NCBI RefSeq assembly: GCF_029961145.1
Contig: NZ_JASBRG010000005.1
Span: 310,001-374,000, forward strand
Direction of reading: 5' to 3'
DNA: 64,000 nucleotides
From: Pinibacter soli
GTDB taxonomy: Bacteria; Bacteroidota; Bacteroidia; Chitinophagales; Chitinophagaceae
The translations under genes and the position numbers were made by a program. The notes beneath the pieces were generated by a model. It worked only from the letters and a program-made list of their open reading frames with translations, was not told where the DNA came from and did no database searches. How positions within the stretch are numbered: position 1 is the stretch's first letter; each line of letters opens with the position of its first letter. Positions 51,365 through 59,881 of this stretch are shown here, piece by piece.

Positions 51365-51949
51365 ATGAAGCTCATATTTGCGACTAACAATCAGCATAAA
51401 GTCGATGAAATTCAACACATTATTGGCAATACGTTCGATGTCGTTTCTCTCAAAGCGGCTGGAATTGACATCGATATTCCAGAGCCACACGATACGCTGG
51501 AGGAAAACGCTGTTGAAAAATCTTCGACCATATATAAGCTTACCAATACCGATTGTTTTAGCGAGGACACAGGCCTTGAGGTAGAAGCGCTAAACGGCGA
51601 GCCTGGTGTTAAAAGTGCGAGATATGCAGGTGATGTGAAGGATTTCAATAAGAATATTGAGAAACTTCTCCTGAAACTTGGAAATGGGGAAAATAGAAAA
51701 GCTCGCTTCAGAACAGTTATTTCATTAATTATTAATAAAGAACAGTATCTTTTTGAAGGGATTTGCGAGGGAGAAATTATTTATTCTCCTAAAGGAACGA
51801 ATGGATTTGGCTACGACGCCATATTTGTATCTTCAGGAGCAGACAAAACCTTTGCAGAAATGACAATGGAGGAGAAGAATGTTTTTAGTCATCGCAAAAA
51901 AGCTACTGAAAAATTAGTTTTATTTTTAAACAAACTGAATATTAGATAG
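51365..51949 (+). CDS. rdgB: Non-canonical purine NTP pyrophosphatase (HAM1/RdgB)
   Basis: This 194-residue house-cleaning enzyme hydrolyses ITP, dITP and XTP to monophosphates. The motif MKLIFATNNQHKVDEI holds the base-binding N-terminus. SEDTGLEVEALNGEPGVKSA contains the metal-binding acid and phosphate loop. GTNGFGYDAIFV and FSHRKKATEKL are further family motifs. It is 12 nt after the unknown protein gene, so they form an operon. An ECF sigma gene follows after 56 nt. Confidence 0.96.
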   Translation: MKLIFATNNQHKVDEIQHIIGNTFDVVSLKAAGIDIDIPEPHDTLEENAVEKSSTIYKLTNTDCFSEDTGLEVEALNGEPGVKSARYAGDVKDFNKNIEKLLLKLGNGENRKARFRTVISLIINKEQYLFEGICEGEIIYSPKGTNGFGYDAIFVSSGADKTFAEMTMEEKNVFSHRKKATEKLVLFLNKLNIR

Positions 51950-52005
51950 TTTTACTTCTGAAACACAGATAATTATAAATTTTTATCCTGGAAAATAAAA
52001 AAAGT

Positions 52006-52569
52006 TTGTCGGAAAGCAACCAAAATATATCGGAATACGACTTAATTCAGGGGTGTCTTAGGAGTGATAGGCGTTCTCAGGAGGCTTTGTATCAAAAGTT
52101 TTCTCCTAAAATGTACGCCATTTGCCTCCGCTACGCCTCCAATGCCGACGACGCAGCGGATCTTTTGCAGGAAGGATTTATTAAAATTTTTAAAAATTTA
52201 CAAAAATTCAGAGGTGAAGGGTCTTTTGAGGGTTGGATGCGCAGGGTTTTTGTGAATACATGCATTGAACATTTCCGAAAAAAGGTATACCTGAACAGTA
52301 TTACCGAAAATGAGGAAAGAACAATAGAAGATTTTTCTGCAAACGCTTTAGACAATCTAGCCGAAAAAGATATTGTTCAGCTTATTCAAGAATTATCGCC
52401 GGGCTATCGAACTGTTTTTAACCTATACGTTGTGGAAGGTTATTCACACAAAGAAATCGGGGATTTGTTGCAAATTAGCGAGGGCACAAGCAAGTCTCAG
52501 CTAGCAAGAGCAAAAATGCTTTTGCAAAAGAGAGTAAAAGGCCTTTTGGAAGAAAAAAAGCTTGATTAA
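52006..52569 (+). CDS. ECF sigma factor (TTG start)
   Basis: The 187-residue sigma factor begins with TTG at 52006 (MSESNQNISEYDLIQGCLRS). Region 2 has LLQEGFIKIFKNLQKFRGEG and region 4 has VEGYSHKEIGDLLQISEGTS. It resembles RpoE-like Bacteroidota factors without FecR partners. The next gene, 3 nt downstream, encodes a single-span membrane protein, so the pair is a probable sigma/anti-sigma module. Confidence 0.92.
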   Translation: MSESNQNISEYDLIQGCLRSDRRSQEALYQKFSPKMYAICLRYASNADDAADLLQEGFIKIFKNLQKFRGEGSFEGWMRRVFVNTCIEHFRKKVYLNSITENEERTIEDFSANALDNLAEKDIVQLIQELSPGYRTVFNLYVVEGYSHKEIGDLLQISEGTSKSQLARAKMLLQKRVKGLLEEKKLD

Positions 52570-52572
52570 AAA

Positions 52573-53442
52573 ATGTCGGAACATCTAAAAAATAAATTAC
52601 AGCAATTTGAGGCTACTCCTCCCAAAGGATTATGGGACAGGATTGCTGTGGAACTAGATGAGAACAGGCTTTATAAAGACACTTCGGAAAGATTGTTCAA
52701 TTACGAGACCACTCCTCCTGCCGGCATATTTGACAAAGTAGTTACTGCCCTTGAAAGAGATCTTCCTCAAAAAGAAACTCCGGTAAGAAAAATCAATACA
52801 ACATTTAGATGGTCTGTAGCCGCAGCAATTTTGATAGCGTTATCTACACTTGGAATCTTTTTCCTTAATAATAACAAGAAGGATCAAAGTCTTGCGACTG
52901 CTACCAAAACCAACAATCTTCCTCCGATTCATCACCAACAAATTACAAATCATCCTCCAATTGTTGAAGCGGATGACAATGCGGATGATAATGCCGACGA
53001 TGGCGATAATAAATCAGTTAAGCATCTTGCGCTAAATAGGATATTACGATCCGTTCACACTACAAGCATTCAAAATAAAAATACCGAAACTGCAGACGTT
53101 GACTTTGTTTCATCAAAACCTACCGTGCAGATCGTTTCTTCAAATATTAAAGCATCTTTATCTGAGCTGGCGTCTAAATTTGTCGTAAACGGAAATTATA
53201 TTACAGTGCTTGGGCCCAACGGCGAACTGCGAAAAATTTCTATGAAAATTTTCAACGCAATGCATGCCCATACGTATACAGTAGCTTCCAATTCTGATAA
53301 TCAAAATACGGTTATAGAAAATACAGCTATGGAGAAGAAATTTAGTGAATGGAGAACAAAAATTGTTCAGGCAGGTTATGCTCCAAATGCATTCAACGGC
53401 ATGGATATTTTAAATCTTAAGGACCTCATAAGAGAAAATTAA
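52573..53442 (+). CDS. Single-span membrane protein, probable anti-sigma factor
   Basis: The 289-residue protein has two copies of a motif in its cytoplasmic N-terminus: FEATPPKGLWDRIAVEL (12-28) and YETTPPAGIFDKVVTAL (44-60). One membrane segment follows (about 80-98), then a Pro/Asp-rich linker (about 115-145) and a C-terminal periplasmic region. The position directly behind an ECF sigma gene and the membrane topology suggest anti-sigma function. No zinc or FecR motif is seen, so this would be a divergent type. Confidence 0.7.
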   Translation: MSEHLKNKLQQFEATPPKGLWDRIAVELDENRLYKDTSERLFNYETTPPAGIFDKVVTALERDLPQKETPVRKINTTFRWSVAAAILIALSTLGIFFLNNNKKDQSLATATKTNNLPPIHHQQITNHPPIVEADDNADDNADDGDNKSVKHLALNRILRSVHTTSIQNKNTETADVDFVSSKPTVQIVSSNIKASLSELASKFVVNGNYITVLGPNGELRKISMKIFNAMHAHTYTVASNSDNQNTVIENTAMEKKFSEWRTKIVQAGYAPNAFNGMDILNLKDLIREN

Positions 53443-53469
53443 AAAGCGCTATTCATTAACTTTGAATCT

Positions 53470-53913
53470 ATGGCGCGAATAAAAATAGATTTACCAGCTA
53501 CATTTACATTTTCCACATCGATAGACATACGTATTTCCGATCTTAATTATGGTGGTCACGTTGGCAACGATACCATCCTTTCTTTACTACACGAAGCCAG
53601 GGTTCGCTTTTTAAAACATTACGGTTATTCGGAGCTTGATCTTGAGGGTATCGGTATTATCATGGGCGATGTAGCAATTGAATACAAAGCGGAAGGGTTT
53701 TATGGAGATAAATTGAAAATCGAGGTTTGTGCCGCCGAATTCACAAGAGTTTCGTTCGACATTTTTTATAGGATAACTAAAGAACAAGAGGGAAAAAATA
53801 TTGCAGTGGCCATTGCAAAAACAGGTATTGTGGGCTACGACTACACTCTAAAAAAAGTGGCAGCAATACCAGAAAAAGCAAAATTGACACTAACAGAAAA
53901 AAGAATTCATTAG
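53470..53913 (+). CDS. Acyl-CoA thioesterase (hotdog fold, YbgC-like)
   Basis: The 147-residue protein has the 4-hydroxybenzoyl-CoA thioesterase motif DLNYGGHVGNDTILSLLHEA, with the catalytic acidic/amide position at D24-N26, and a long helix followed by beta strands. Members hydrolyse short- or aromatic acyl-CoA esters. It is 27 nt after the membrane-protein gene and may share its transcript. Confidence 0.85.
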   Translation: MARIKIDLPATFTFSTSIDIRISDLNYGGHVGNDTILSLLHEARVRFLKHYGYSELDLEGIGIIMGDVAIEYKAEGFYGDKLKIEVCAAEFTRVSFDIFYRITKEQEGKNIAVAIAKTGIVGYDYTLKKVAAIPEKAKLTLTEKRIH

Positions 53914-53914
53914 C

Positions 53915-54121
53915 TTATCTATTCAACGACGACAATCGATGATTTAAACGATAAACCACATTTTGATTTACCTGTATAGAAGAAGGAACAGTTTCGGTTT
54001 GCTCGAAAATTACAGCGGAACGGTCTTTATTAATTTGCTGATTGTGCTTTACAACATGCATAACTACAATAGTGACTAATTCACCCAATAGAAGTAAGGC
54101 CGGTAAGTTTCTTTTTTGCAT
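53915..54121 (-). CDS. Possible small membrane protein
   Basis: A 68-codon frame has one membrane segment (LPALLLLGELVTIVVMHVV) near the N-terminus after MQKRN and a polar C-terminus. It begins 182 nt downstream of the proC stop on the same strand and ends one base after the thioesterase stop. The signal-like pattern supports it, but no relative is recognised and it may be a chance frame. Confidence 0.35.
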   Translation of the reverse strand: MQKRNLPALLLLGELVTIVVMHVVKHNQQINKDRSAVIFEQTETVPSSIQVNQNVVYRLNHRLSSLNR

Positions 54122-54302
54122 ACAACGGGAATTTTATAATTCTGAAATCGGCCAGCAATCGTTTTAAAAAGGATAAGGATTCCCTAGTACTCTAAAGTAT
54201 TCATTAAAATCCTAAAATCAAAACTATGACTTATTTTTAGATAAAAAGAAGTTTTTTCTCGTAACTTTTTGTTTATCACCCCTTTCTATCATTATTTTTT
54301 CG

Positions 54303-55100
54303 TTAACTATTCAATATTTTGTTGTAACTGGTTACAACCCCCCTAATAAGTGACGAGCTGAATCCCTGGTGTTCCATTTCATTTAATCCTGCTATCGTAC
54401 AGCCCTTTGGGGTAGTTACTTTATCGATTTCCTGCTCAGGGTGTGCTCCTTTTAAAAGAAGAAGATCCGCCGCTCCCTTTACAGTTTGTGCCGCAATAAG
54501 ACTGGCTGTTGCTGCACTAAAACCGATTTCTATGCCTCCCTGTATATTGGCGCGAATATATCTCATTGCAAAAGCAGTACCACAGGCTCCCAGCACCGTA
54601 GCCGCATCCATTAGCTTTTCGTCGATCATTGCCACTTTACCCAATTTCTCAAATATGTTCTTAATGAAATCTACCTGGGTATTATTCGCCCCTTTATGAC
54701 TAATACATGTCATGCTCTCCTGTATCGCGATCGCGGTATTCGGCATTGCCCGGAATAAAGGAACATTTTTCTGAACCGCATTCTGCATATCCTCTATAAA
54801 AATTCCGGTTATAACAGATACCAGTATATGTTTTTGCGGATCCAATTCGGCTTTAAAGCCGTCCAGCACATCTTTTATTTGGAAAGGTTTTACTGCAAGT
54901 ATTACAACATCGCTGTTTTTTACAGCCTCGATGTTATCAGAGGTAACTTTTACTCCTTTATTTTTTAGCCCTTCAAGTTCTGTGAGATTTCTGCGGGTGA
55001 TGGTAATATCGGCAGGCTTTGAAAATTCACTTTTCAACAACCCTTCTGCTATTGCTGTGCCTAAATTTCCTCCGCCTATTATTGCTATCTTATTGTACAT
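54303..55100 (-). CDS. proC: Pyrroline-5-carboxylate reductase
   Basis: The 265-residue enzyme reduces pyrroline-5-carboxylate to proline with NAD(P)H. The N-terminal Rossmann motif is IAIIGGGNLGTAIAEGLL (5-22). The C-terminal domain has VTTPKGCTIAGLNEME, matching the family signature. It is transcribed alone behind the terminator at 55121-55157. Confidence 0.97.
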   Translation of the reverse strand: MYNKIAIIGGGNLGTAIAEGLLKSEFSKPADITITRRNLTELEGLKNKGVKVTSDNIEAVKNSDVVILAVKPFQIKDVLDGFKAELDPQKHILVSVITGIFIEDMQNAVQKNVPLFRAMPNTAIAIQESMTCISHKGANNTQVDFIKNIFEKLGKVAMIDEKLMDAATVLGACGTAFAMRYIRANIQGGIEIGFSAATASLIAAQTVKGAADLLLLKGAHPEQEIDKVTTPKGCTIAGLNEMEHQGFSSSLIRGVVTSYNKILNS

Positions 55101-55120
55101 GGTGTCGGTTTTATATAATA

Positions 55121-55157
55121 GAAAAAGCCATCACTAAAATAGTGAAATGGCTTTTTC
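55121..55157 (-). terminator. Terminator of the epimerase gene
   Basis: GAAAAAGCCAT pairs with ATGGCTTTTTC, with a second inner stem CACTA/TAGTG. T-tracts lie on both sides. It separates the epimerase gene from proC. Confidence 0.88.
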
Positions 55158-55181
55158 TATGTTCTAATTCTGATTACGAAA

Positions 55182-56159
55182 TTAGTAAAACTTTCCCTGC
55201 GACAAATAATTTCTCACATAATCCTGCACTCCTTCTTCTAACGAATAGAACTTATCGGTGTAGCCTTCATTGAAAAGCTTTTGCATATTCGCTTCTGTGA
55301 AATATTGATATTTATCGCGAATATCTTCAGGCATATCGATGAACTGAATGTTTGGACTAGTATCGATACCGGCGAATGTTGCTTTTACCAAGTCCTCAAA
55401 CGCTCTTGCTTTGCCAGTGCCAAGATTGTATATGCCCGATGCCGGCTCGTTTTGCATAAGCCAATAACAAACTTTGATAACGTCTTTAACATATACAAAG
55501 TCACGAAGCTGTTGACCATCTTTAAAGTCAGGTCTGTGTGATCTAAATAGCTTTACCAATCCATCTTTCTTTATTTGATTAAAGGAATGGAATATTACGC
55601 TTGCCATTCTCGCTTTGTGATATTCGTTTGGTCCGTAAACATTAAAGAATTTAAGACCTGCCCAAAATGGAGGCTGGGCGGTTTGCTCAATAGCCCATTT
55701 GTCAAACTCATTTTTGGAAATCCCATAAGGATTTAACGGCTTTAGCTTAAAAGGCAACTCGTGATTATCGTCATAACCAAATTCGCCTCCACCGTATGTT
55801 GCAGCAGATGAAGCGTACACTAACGGAACATTTTTTTCAACACAGTAGTTCCATATTTTTTGTGAATAGTCTACGTTGAGGTGCTCGTGTATAGCGTAAT
55901 TAAATTCAGTAGTATCTGTTCTTGCTCCTATGTGAAATATGAAATCGATGGCAGGATCATCCTTTTGCAGCCAATCGAAGAAAGATTCCCTTTCTATTTT
56001 TTGGAGGTATGTTTTGCCTTGAAGATTCGGTTCTTTGTCGGCTCTGGAAAAATCATCCACCAGCAACAAATTCGTATATCCTTGGCTGTTAAGAAATCCT
56101 ACTAGGCAACTTCCTATAAAGCCAGCGGCGCCGGTTACGACGATTGAAGATTCATTCAT
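55182..56159 (-). CDS. hldD: ADP-L-glycero-D-manno-heptose 6-epimerase
   Basis: This 325-residue extended SDR makes the heptose donor for lipopolysaccharide core. The NADP motif TGAAGFIG is at 9-16 and the catalytic pair is Y145 and K149 (NPYGISKNEFD) with Ser in YASSAAT. The long C-terminal stretch with FFNVYGPNEYHKARMASVIF is characteristic of HldD. Other UDP-sugar epimerases are less likely but not excluded. It is 125 nt downstream of purL with a repeat element between. Confidence 0.93.
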   Translation of the reverse strand: MNESSIVVTGAAGFIGSCLVGFLNSQGYTNLLLVDDFSRADKEPNLQGKTYLQKIERESFFDWLQKDDPAIDFIFHIGARTDTTEFNYAIHEHLNVDYSQKIWNYCVEKNVPLVYASSAATYGGGEFGYDDNHELPFKLKPLNPYGISKNEFDKWAIEQTAQPPFWAGLKFFNVYGPNEYHKARMASVIFHSFNQIKKDGLVKLFRSHRPDFKDGQQLRDFVYVKDVIKVCYWLMQNEPASGIYNLGTGKARAFEDLVKATFAGIDTSPNIQFIDMPEDIRDKYQYFTEANMQKLFNEGYTDKFYSLEEGVQDYVRNYLSQGKFY

Positions 56160-56185
56160 AATTCCAATTATTCTTGAATAATCGG

Positions 56186-56280
56186 TAATTAATAATTAAT
56201 ATCGAAGTCTCCCCAAATAGGCTTAATAGCATGAAAGCAGAGTGATCGTCTATTAATTATTAATTACTAATTATTAATTA
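56186..56280. repeat. Arm-core-arm element, AATTAAT word
   Basis: The left arm (GTAATTAATAATTAAT, 56186-56201) and right arm (TATTAATTATTAATTACTAA then TTATTAATT, 56251-56280) are inverted. The core contains GAAAGCAGAGTGATCGTC. It fills the gap between purL and the epimerase gene. Confidence 0.7.
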
Positions 56281-56284
56281 CACT

Positions 56285-58519
56285 TTAAAGTGCGCTCAAC
56301 GCATGTTCGCTATCATGTCCAGCCAAAAGGTTGCCAATTGCGTTATCGTATTTTTCTTTCCAGGAAATTACATTGCCCCAGTTTTCACCATCGATGCTTA
56401 CTGAACCATTTGTAACAGTTCCGAGTTTTGCGAATGTTGCGCCGCTTAATGATTTTTCAAAAGCAGCAACCTGATCTTTTTTCACAGTCACCACTACTCT
56501 GCTCTGTGCTTCGCCAAACCAATATGCATCTTTGCGAATGCCGGAGTTTGTTGTGGCCACTTCAAAACCAAGGTTTCTGTTGAAAGAAGATTCGATCAAA
56601 GTAATGAACAAACCGCCTTCGCTCACGTCGTGTGCAGACGCGATCACTTTTTCTTTGATCGCTTTTGTTATTTGTTGCTGCAATGCAAACTCTTCTTCTA
56701 TATCAAAATGCGGAGCTGGTGAGTACTCAACGCCTTTTATTTTTTGTAAATATTCAGAACTGTTGATATCAGCGTAGCTTTTACCAACTAGGTAAATTAC
56801 GTCGCCTTCTTCTTTAAAGTCCAATGTCATTTTATCATGAACGCTATCCAGCAAACCTACCATACCAATTGTTGGTGTCGGATAAACAGGGCCATCAGGG
56901 TTTTGATTGTAGAAGCTCACGTTACCACCTGTTACAGGAGTGTTGAATTTGCGACAAGCATCGCCCATACCCTTAATTGCGTGAACAAACTGATAATACA
57001 CTTGCGGATCGTAAGGGTTACCAAAGTTTAAGCAGTTGGTTACACCCAAAGGTTCACCGCCGCTGCACACGATATTCCTTGCGGCTTCAGCAACAGCAAT
57101 CATTGCGCCTTTGTACGGATCAGCATATACATAACGGCTGTTACAATCTGTAGTCACCGCCAATGCTTTTTCACTTGGCTTTGCCAAAACAACTGCAGCA
57201 TCGGAAGGTTGGTTGGTAGAAGTATTACCGGTACCCACCATACTATCGTATTGAACATACACCCATCGTTTAGAAGCGATGTTTGGAATTTGAATCAATT
57301 TTTCTGCAACGGCTTTCAAATCTTTTGGTACTTCGATTGAAGCCGCATCAAATGCTTTTGTTTTTGCGAGGTATGTTGGCTCAGTGTACGCACGCTCATA
57401 TTGAGGAGCACCGCCGCCCAATACCAGTTCTTCTGCTGGCAATTGAGCTTCCAACTCTCCGTGCATGTAGAAACTTAACAAGCCATCTTCTGTTACTTCT
57501 CCAATTACGGAGCAAGGAAGATCCCATTTATCGAATATTTTTTGAACAACGTCTTCTTTACCTTTTTCCACAACCATTAACATACGCTCCTGGCTTTCGC
57601 TGAGCAAAAGTTCCCAGGCTTTCATATTTTGCTGGCGTGTCGGCACTTTGTCTAGATCTATGCGCATACCTACACCACCTTTTGCACTCATTTCTGCTGT
57701 AGAGCATATGATCCCTGCAGCGCCCATGTCCTGCATACCAACTACCACACCTGTTGGAATTACTTCAAGACACGCTTCCAGCAATTTCTTTTCCTGGAAA
57801 GGGTCACCTACCTGAACAGCAGGCAATTCTTCTGTGCTTTCTGCCGTGATATCCGCAGAAGCAAAAGATGCCCCACCAATACCGTCTTTACCAGTAGCTG
57901 AACCAACAAAAATTACGGGATTTCCTTTTCCTAATGCGGTCGCACTAACTGTTTCACCAGCTTTTACAATACCAACGCTCATTGCGTTTACCAAAGGATT
58001 GGTGTGATAGCATTGCTCAAAATAAATTTCACCACCTACAGTCGGTACGCCGAAGCAGTTACCGTAGTGGCCGATTCCGTGAACAACGCCGCCCAACAAA
58101 TGCTGGGTTTTCGCTTCGTTAAGATTGCCGAAACGAAGAGAGTTCAAAGACGCGATTGGTCTCGCTCCCATTGTGAATATATCGCGGTGAATACCACCTA
58201 CGCCTGTTGCTGCGCCTTGGAAAGGCTCAATCGCTGAGGGGTGATTATGGCTTTCAATTTTAAAAACTACCCCGTATCCATCGCCCATATCCATCAGACC
58301 GGCATTTTCTTCACCAGCTGCTACCAGCATTCTTCCGCCTTCGCGGGGTAAAGTTTTAAGCCATTTGATTGAATTTTTGTAACTGCAGTGCTCGCTCCAC
58401 ATTGCGCTGAAGGCACATAACTCATTAAAATTGGGGGTTCTTCCTAATTTTTTCTTTATTAACTCAAATTCTTCTGCCGTTAAACGCAATTGCTCGGCGG
58501 TTTTAACTGTTATTTCCAT
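56285..58519 (-). CDS. purL: Phosphoribosylformylglycinamidine synthase subunit PurL
   Basis: This 744-residue enzyme is the catalytic subunit of the fourth step of purine synthesis, of the small type that works with PurQ and PurS. Motifs include SEHCSYKNS, VVFKIESHNHPSAIEPFQGA and GGVGMRIDLDKVP, and the two-fold repeated PurM-like fold. Length is typical. Its promoter TACCTTTG is at 58549-58556. The purQ and purS genes are not in the window. Confidence 0.97.
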   Translation of the reverse strand: MEITVKTAEQLRLTAEEFELIKKKLGRTPNFNELCAFSAMWSEHCSYKNSIKWLKTLPREGGRMLVAAGEENAGLMDMGDGYGVVFKIESHNHPSAIEPFQGAATGVGGIHRDIFTMGARPIASLNSLRFGNLNEAKTQHLLGGVVHGIGHYGNCFGVPTVGGEIYFEQCYHTNPLVNAMSVGIVKAGETVSATALGKGNPVIFVGSATGKDGIGGASFASADITAESTEELPAVQVGDPFQEKKLLEACLEVIPTGVVVGMQDMGAAGIICSTAEMSAKGGVGMRIDLDKVPTRQQNMKAWELLLSESQERMLMVVEKGKEDVVQKIFDKWDLPCSVIGEVTEDGLLSFYMHGELEAQLPAEELVLGGGAPQYERAYTEPTYLAKTKAFDAASIEVPKDLKAVAEKLIQIPNIASKRWVYVQYDSMVGTGNTSTNQPSDAAVVLAKPSEKALAVTTDCNSRYVYADPYKGAMIAVAEAARNIVCSGGEPLGVTNCLNFGNPYDPQVYYQFVHAIKGMGDACRKFNTPVTGGNVSFYNQNPDGPVYPTPTIGMVGLLDSVHDKMTLDFKEEGDVIYLVGKSYADINSSEYLQKIKGVEYSPAPHFDIEEEFALQQQITKAIKEKVIASAHDVSEGGLFITLIESSFNRNLGFEVATTNSGIRKDAYWFGEAQSRVVVTVKKDQVAAFEKSLSGATFAKLGTVTNGSVSIDGENWGNVISWKEKYDNAIGNLLAGHDSEHALSAL

Positions 58520-58548
58520 GATAGTATATGGGATGGTCTGAGAAAGCG

Positions 58549-58556
58549 CAAAGGTA
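58549..58556 (-). promoter_or_regulatory. -7 box of purL
   Basis: TACCTTTG on the minus strand matches TAnnTTTG, 30 nt before the start codon. Confidence 0.6.
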
Positions 58557-58620
58557 ATAAAGTACCGTATATTAAGCGAGAAGTATAAAACAAAAGTGAA
58601 TAAAGTTGAAATTGCGGAGT

Positions 58621-59823
58621 TTATTGAGTTCGCTGATTTTCAAGCAGGGACAGGTATAGACGCTCAATATCGGCAAGTTCTTTTTGCTTGGAAAAGCCTC
58701 TCATTACAAATTGCCGCCCGTTTTCGCCCATAGATTTCCTGAGCTCCTTGTTTTCAATCAAACTCAAAGCATTTGAAACAAATCCGTTCAAATCGTGCAA
58801 TGGGCTTAAAAGTCCGGTTACGCCCGGATCAATTGTTTGGCTAACCGCTCCGGCATTTGTGGTAACAATGGGTTTGCCTGCGGCTTGCGCTTCCAAAAGA
58901 GTAATAGCTGTTCCTTCGTTTAACGAGGTTAATGCAACAATATCCAGACCAGCCATCGCCTCATCTATACTTAGCAACCAAGACGTAAACGTGACCTGTG
59001 CGACCTCAGCCGATTCCGGATAATATGTATAAGATATTTTTTTTCTACCAAGCTGGCTTTCCAATGAGGTTCGTAAAGCTCCGTCTCCGATAATAAAAAA
59101 ACGGACGGGCAGTTTTGTTTTCTGAAGCAATTTCGCAACCGCCTCTATAAAAAATTTGTGGTCCTTAATCGGAACTATTCTGCCAACTATTCCAATGGCA
59201 ACTTCTTTATCATGTAGTTTATAATATGTCCGGAATCTGTTTCTCTTTTTTTCTTCGCTATCCTCAAAGGACGTTGTGTCTATGCCAATTGGAATAACCG
59301 CTATTTTAGACAAGTCGCTTACGTGATACACATCCACGAGGTCGTGTTGCTGTATCAAACTTGTCGCAATCAATTTTGTTGATTGTGTTGCGAGCCATCG
59401 TTCAAGTTTGATAATTTGAGCGGAGAAAAATTTATTAAAGTAGGAATGAAAAACGTGGCCGTGATAAGTATGCAGAATCACTTTAGTGCCAATCATCTTT
59501 GCAGCTAATCTTCCCAATACACCTGGCTTTGCGCCATTTGTATGAACTATATCCGGATTTATTTTTTTAAGTTCTCTTTTGATATGGAAGAAGGCCAGTA
59601 CGTCTCTGAAGAAATTAATTGAACGATGTACTTCGCGTATATGCACGACACGAAGCCTGGGATATGCCTTCAGCAAAAAAGACGCGTCATATTCGTCTTT
59701 GTTTTTTTCTCCAACTACCAGATACACTTCATGCTTTTCGGACAAATAACCGGCAAGCTGCACGGTGTCCAGCGGGGCCCCTCCAATTACCAGTCTGTTA
59801 AGCATTATTGCGATTCTTGCCAT
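58621..59823 (-). CDS. Glycosyltransferase family 4
   Basis: Starting at the ATG at 59823 the protein has 400 residues (MARIAIMLNRLVIGGAPLDT). The GT-B fold shows an N-terminal acceptor domain (VHTNGAKPGVLGRLAAKMIG) and a C-terminal donor domain (IGIVGRIVPIKDHKFFIEAV, LNEGTAITLLEAQAAGKPIV). Its target is probably a cell-surface polysaccharide, supported by the neighbouring divergent polytopic membrane protein. The longer frame to 59844 adds seven residues. Confidence 0.93.
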   Translation of the reverse strand: MARIAIMLNRLVIGGAPLDTVQLAGYLSEKHEVYLVVGEKNKDEYDASFLLKAYPRLRVVHIREVHRSINFFRDVLAFFHIKRELKKINPDIVHTNGAKPGVLGRLAAKMIGTKVILHTYHGHVFHSYFNKFFSAQIIKLERWLATQSTKLIATSLIQQHDLVDVYHVSDLSKIAVIPIGIDTTSFEDSEEKKRNRFRTYYKLHDKEVAIGIVGRIVPIKDHKFFIEAVAKLLQKTKLPVRFFIIGDGALRTSLESQLGRKKISYTYYPESAEVAQVTFTSWLLSIDEAMAGLDIVALTSLNEGTAITLLEAQAAGKPIVTTNAGAVSQTIDPGVTGLLSPLHDLNGFVSNALSLIENKELRKSMGENGRQFVMRGFSKQKELADIERLYLSLLENQRTQ

Positions 59824-59881
59824 CGTATCTATATAGTCCGGCAAGATAAATAAAACTAGCTGAGCAAAAGCGCTAAAATTA

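Noticed and set aside
9734-56280. CRISPR array or iteron-type origin among the heptad repeats
   Set aside because: Repeats are 7-8 nt, directly tandem without unique spacers, and no cas or rep genes are present.
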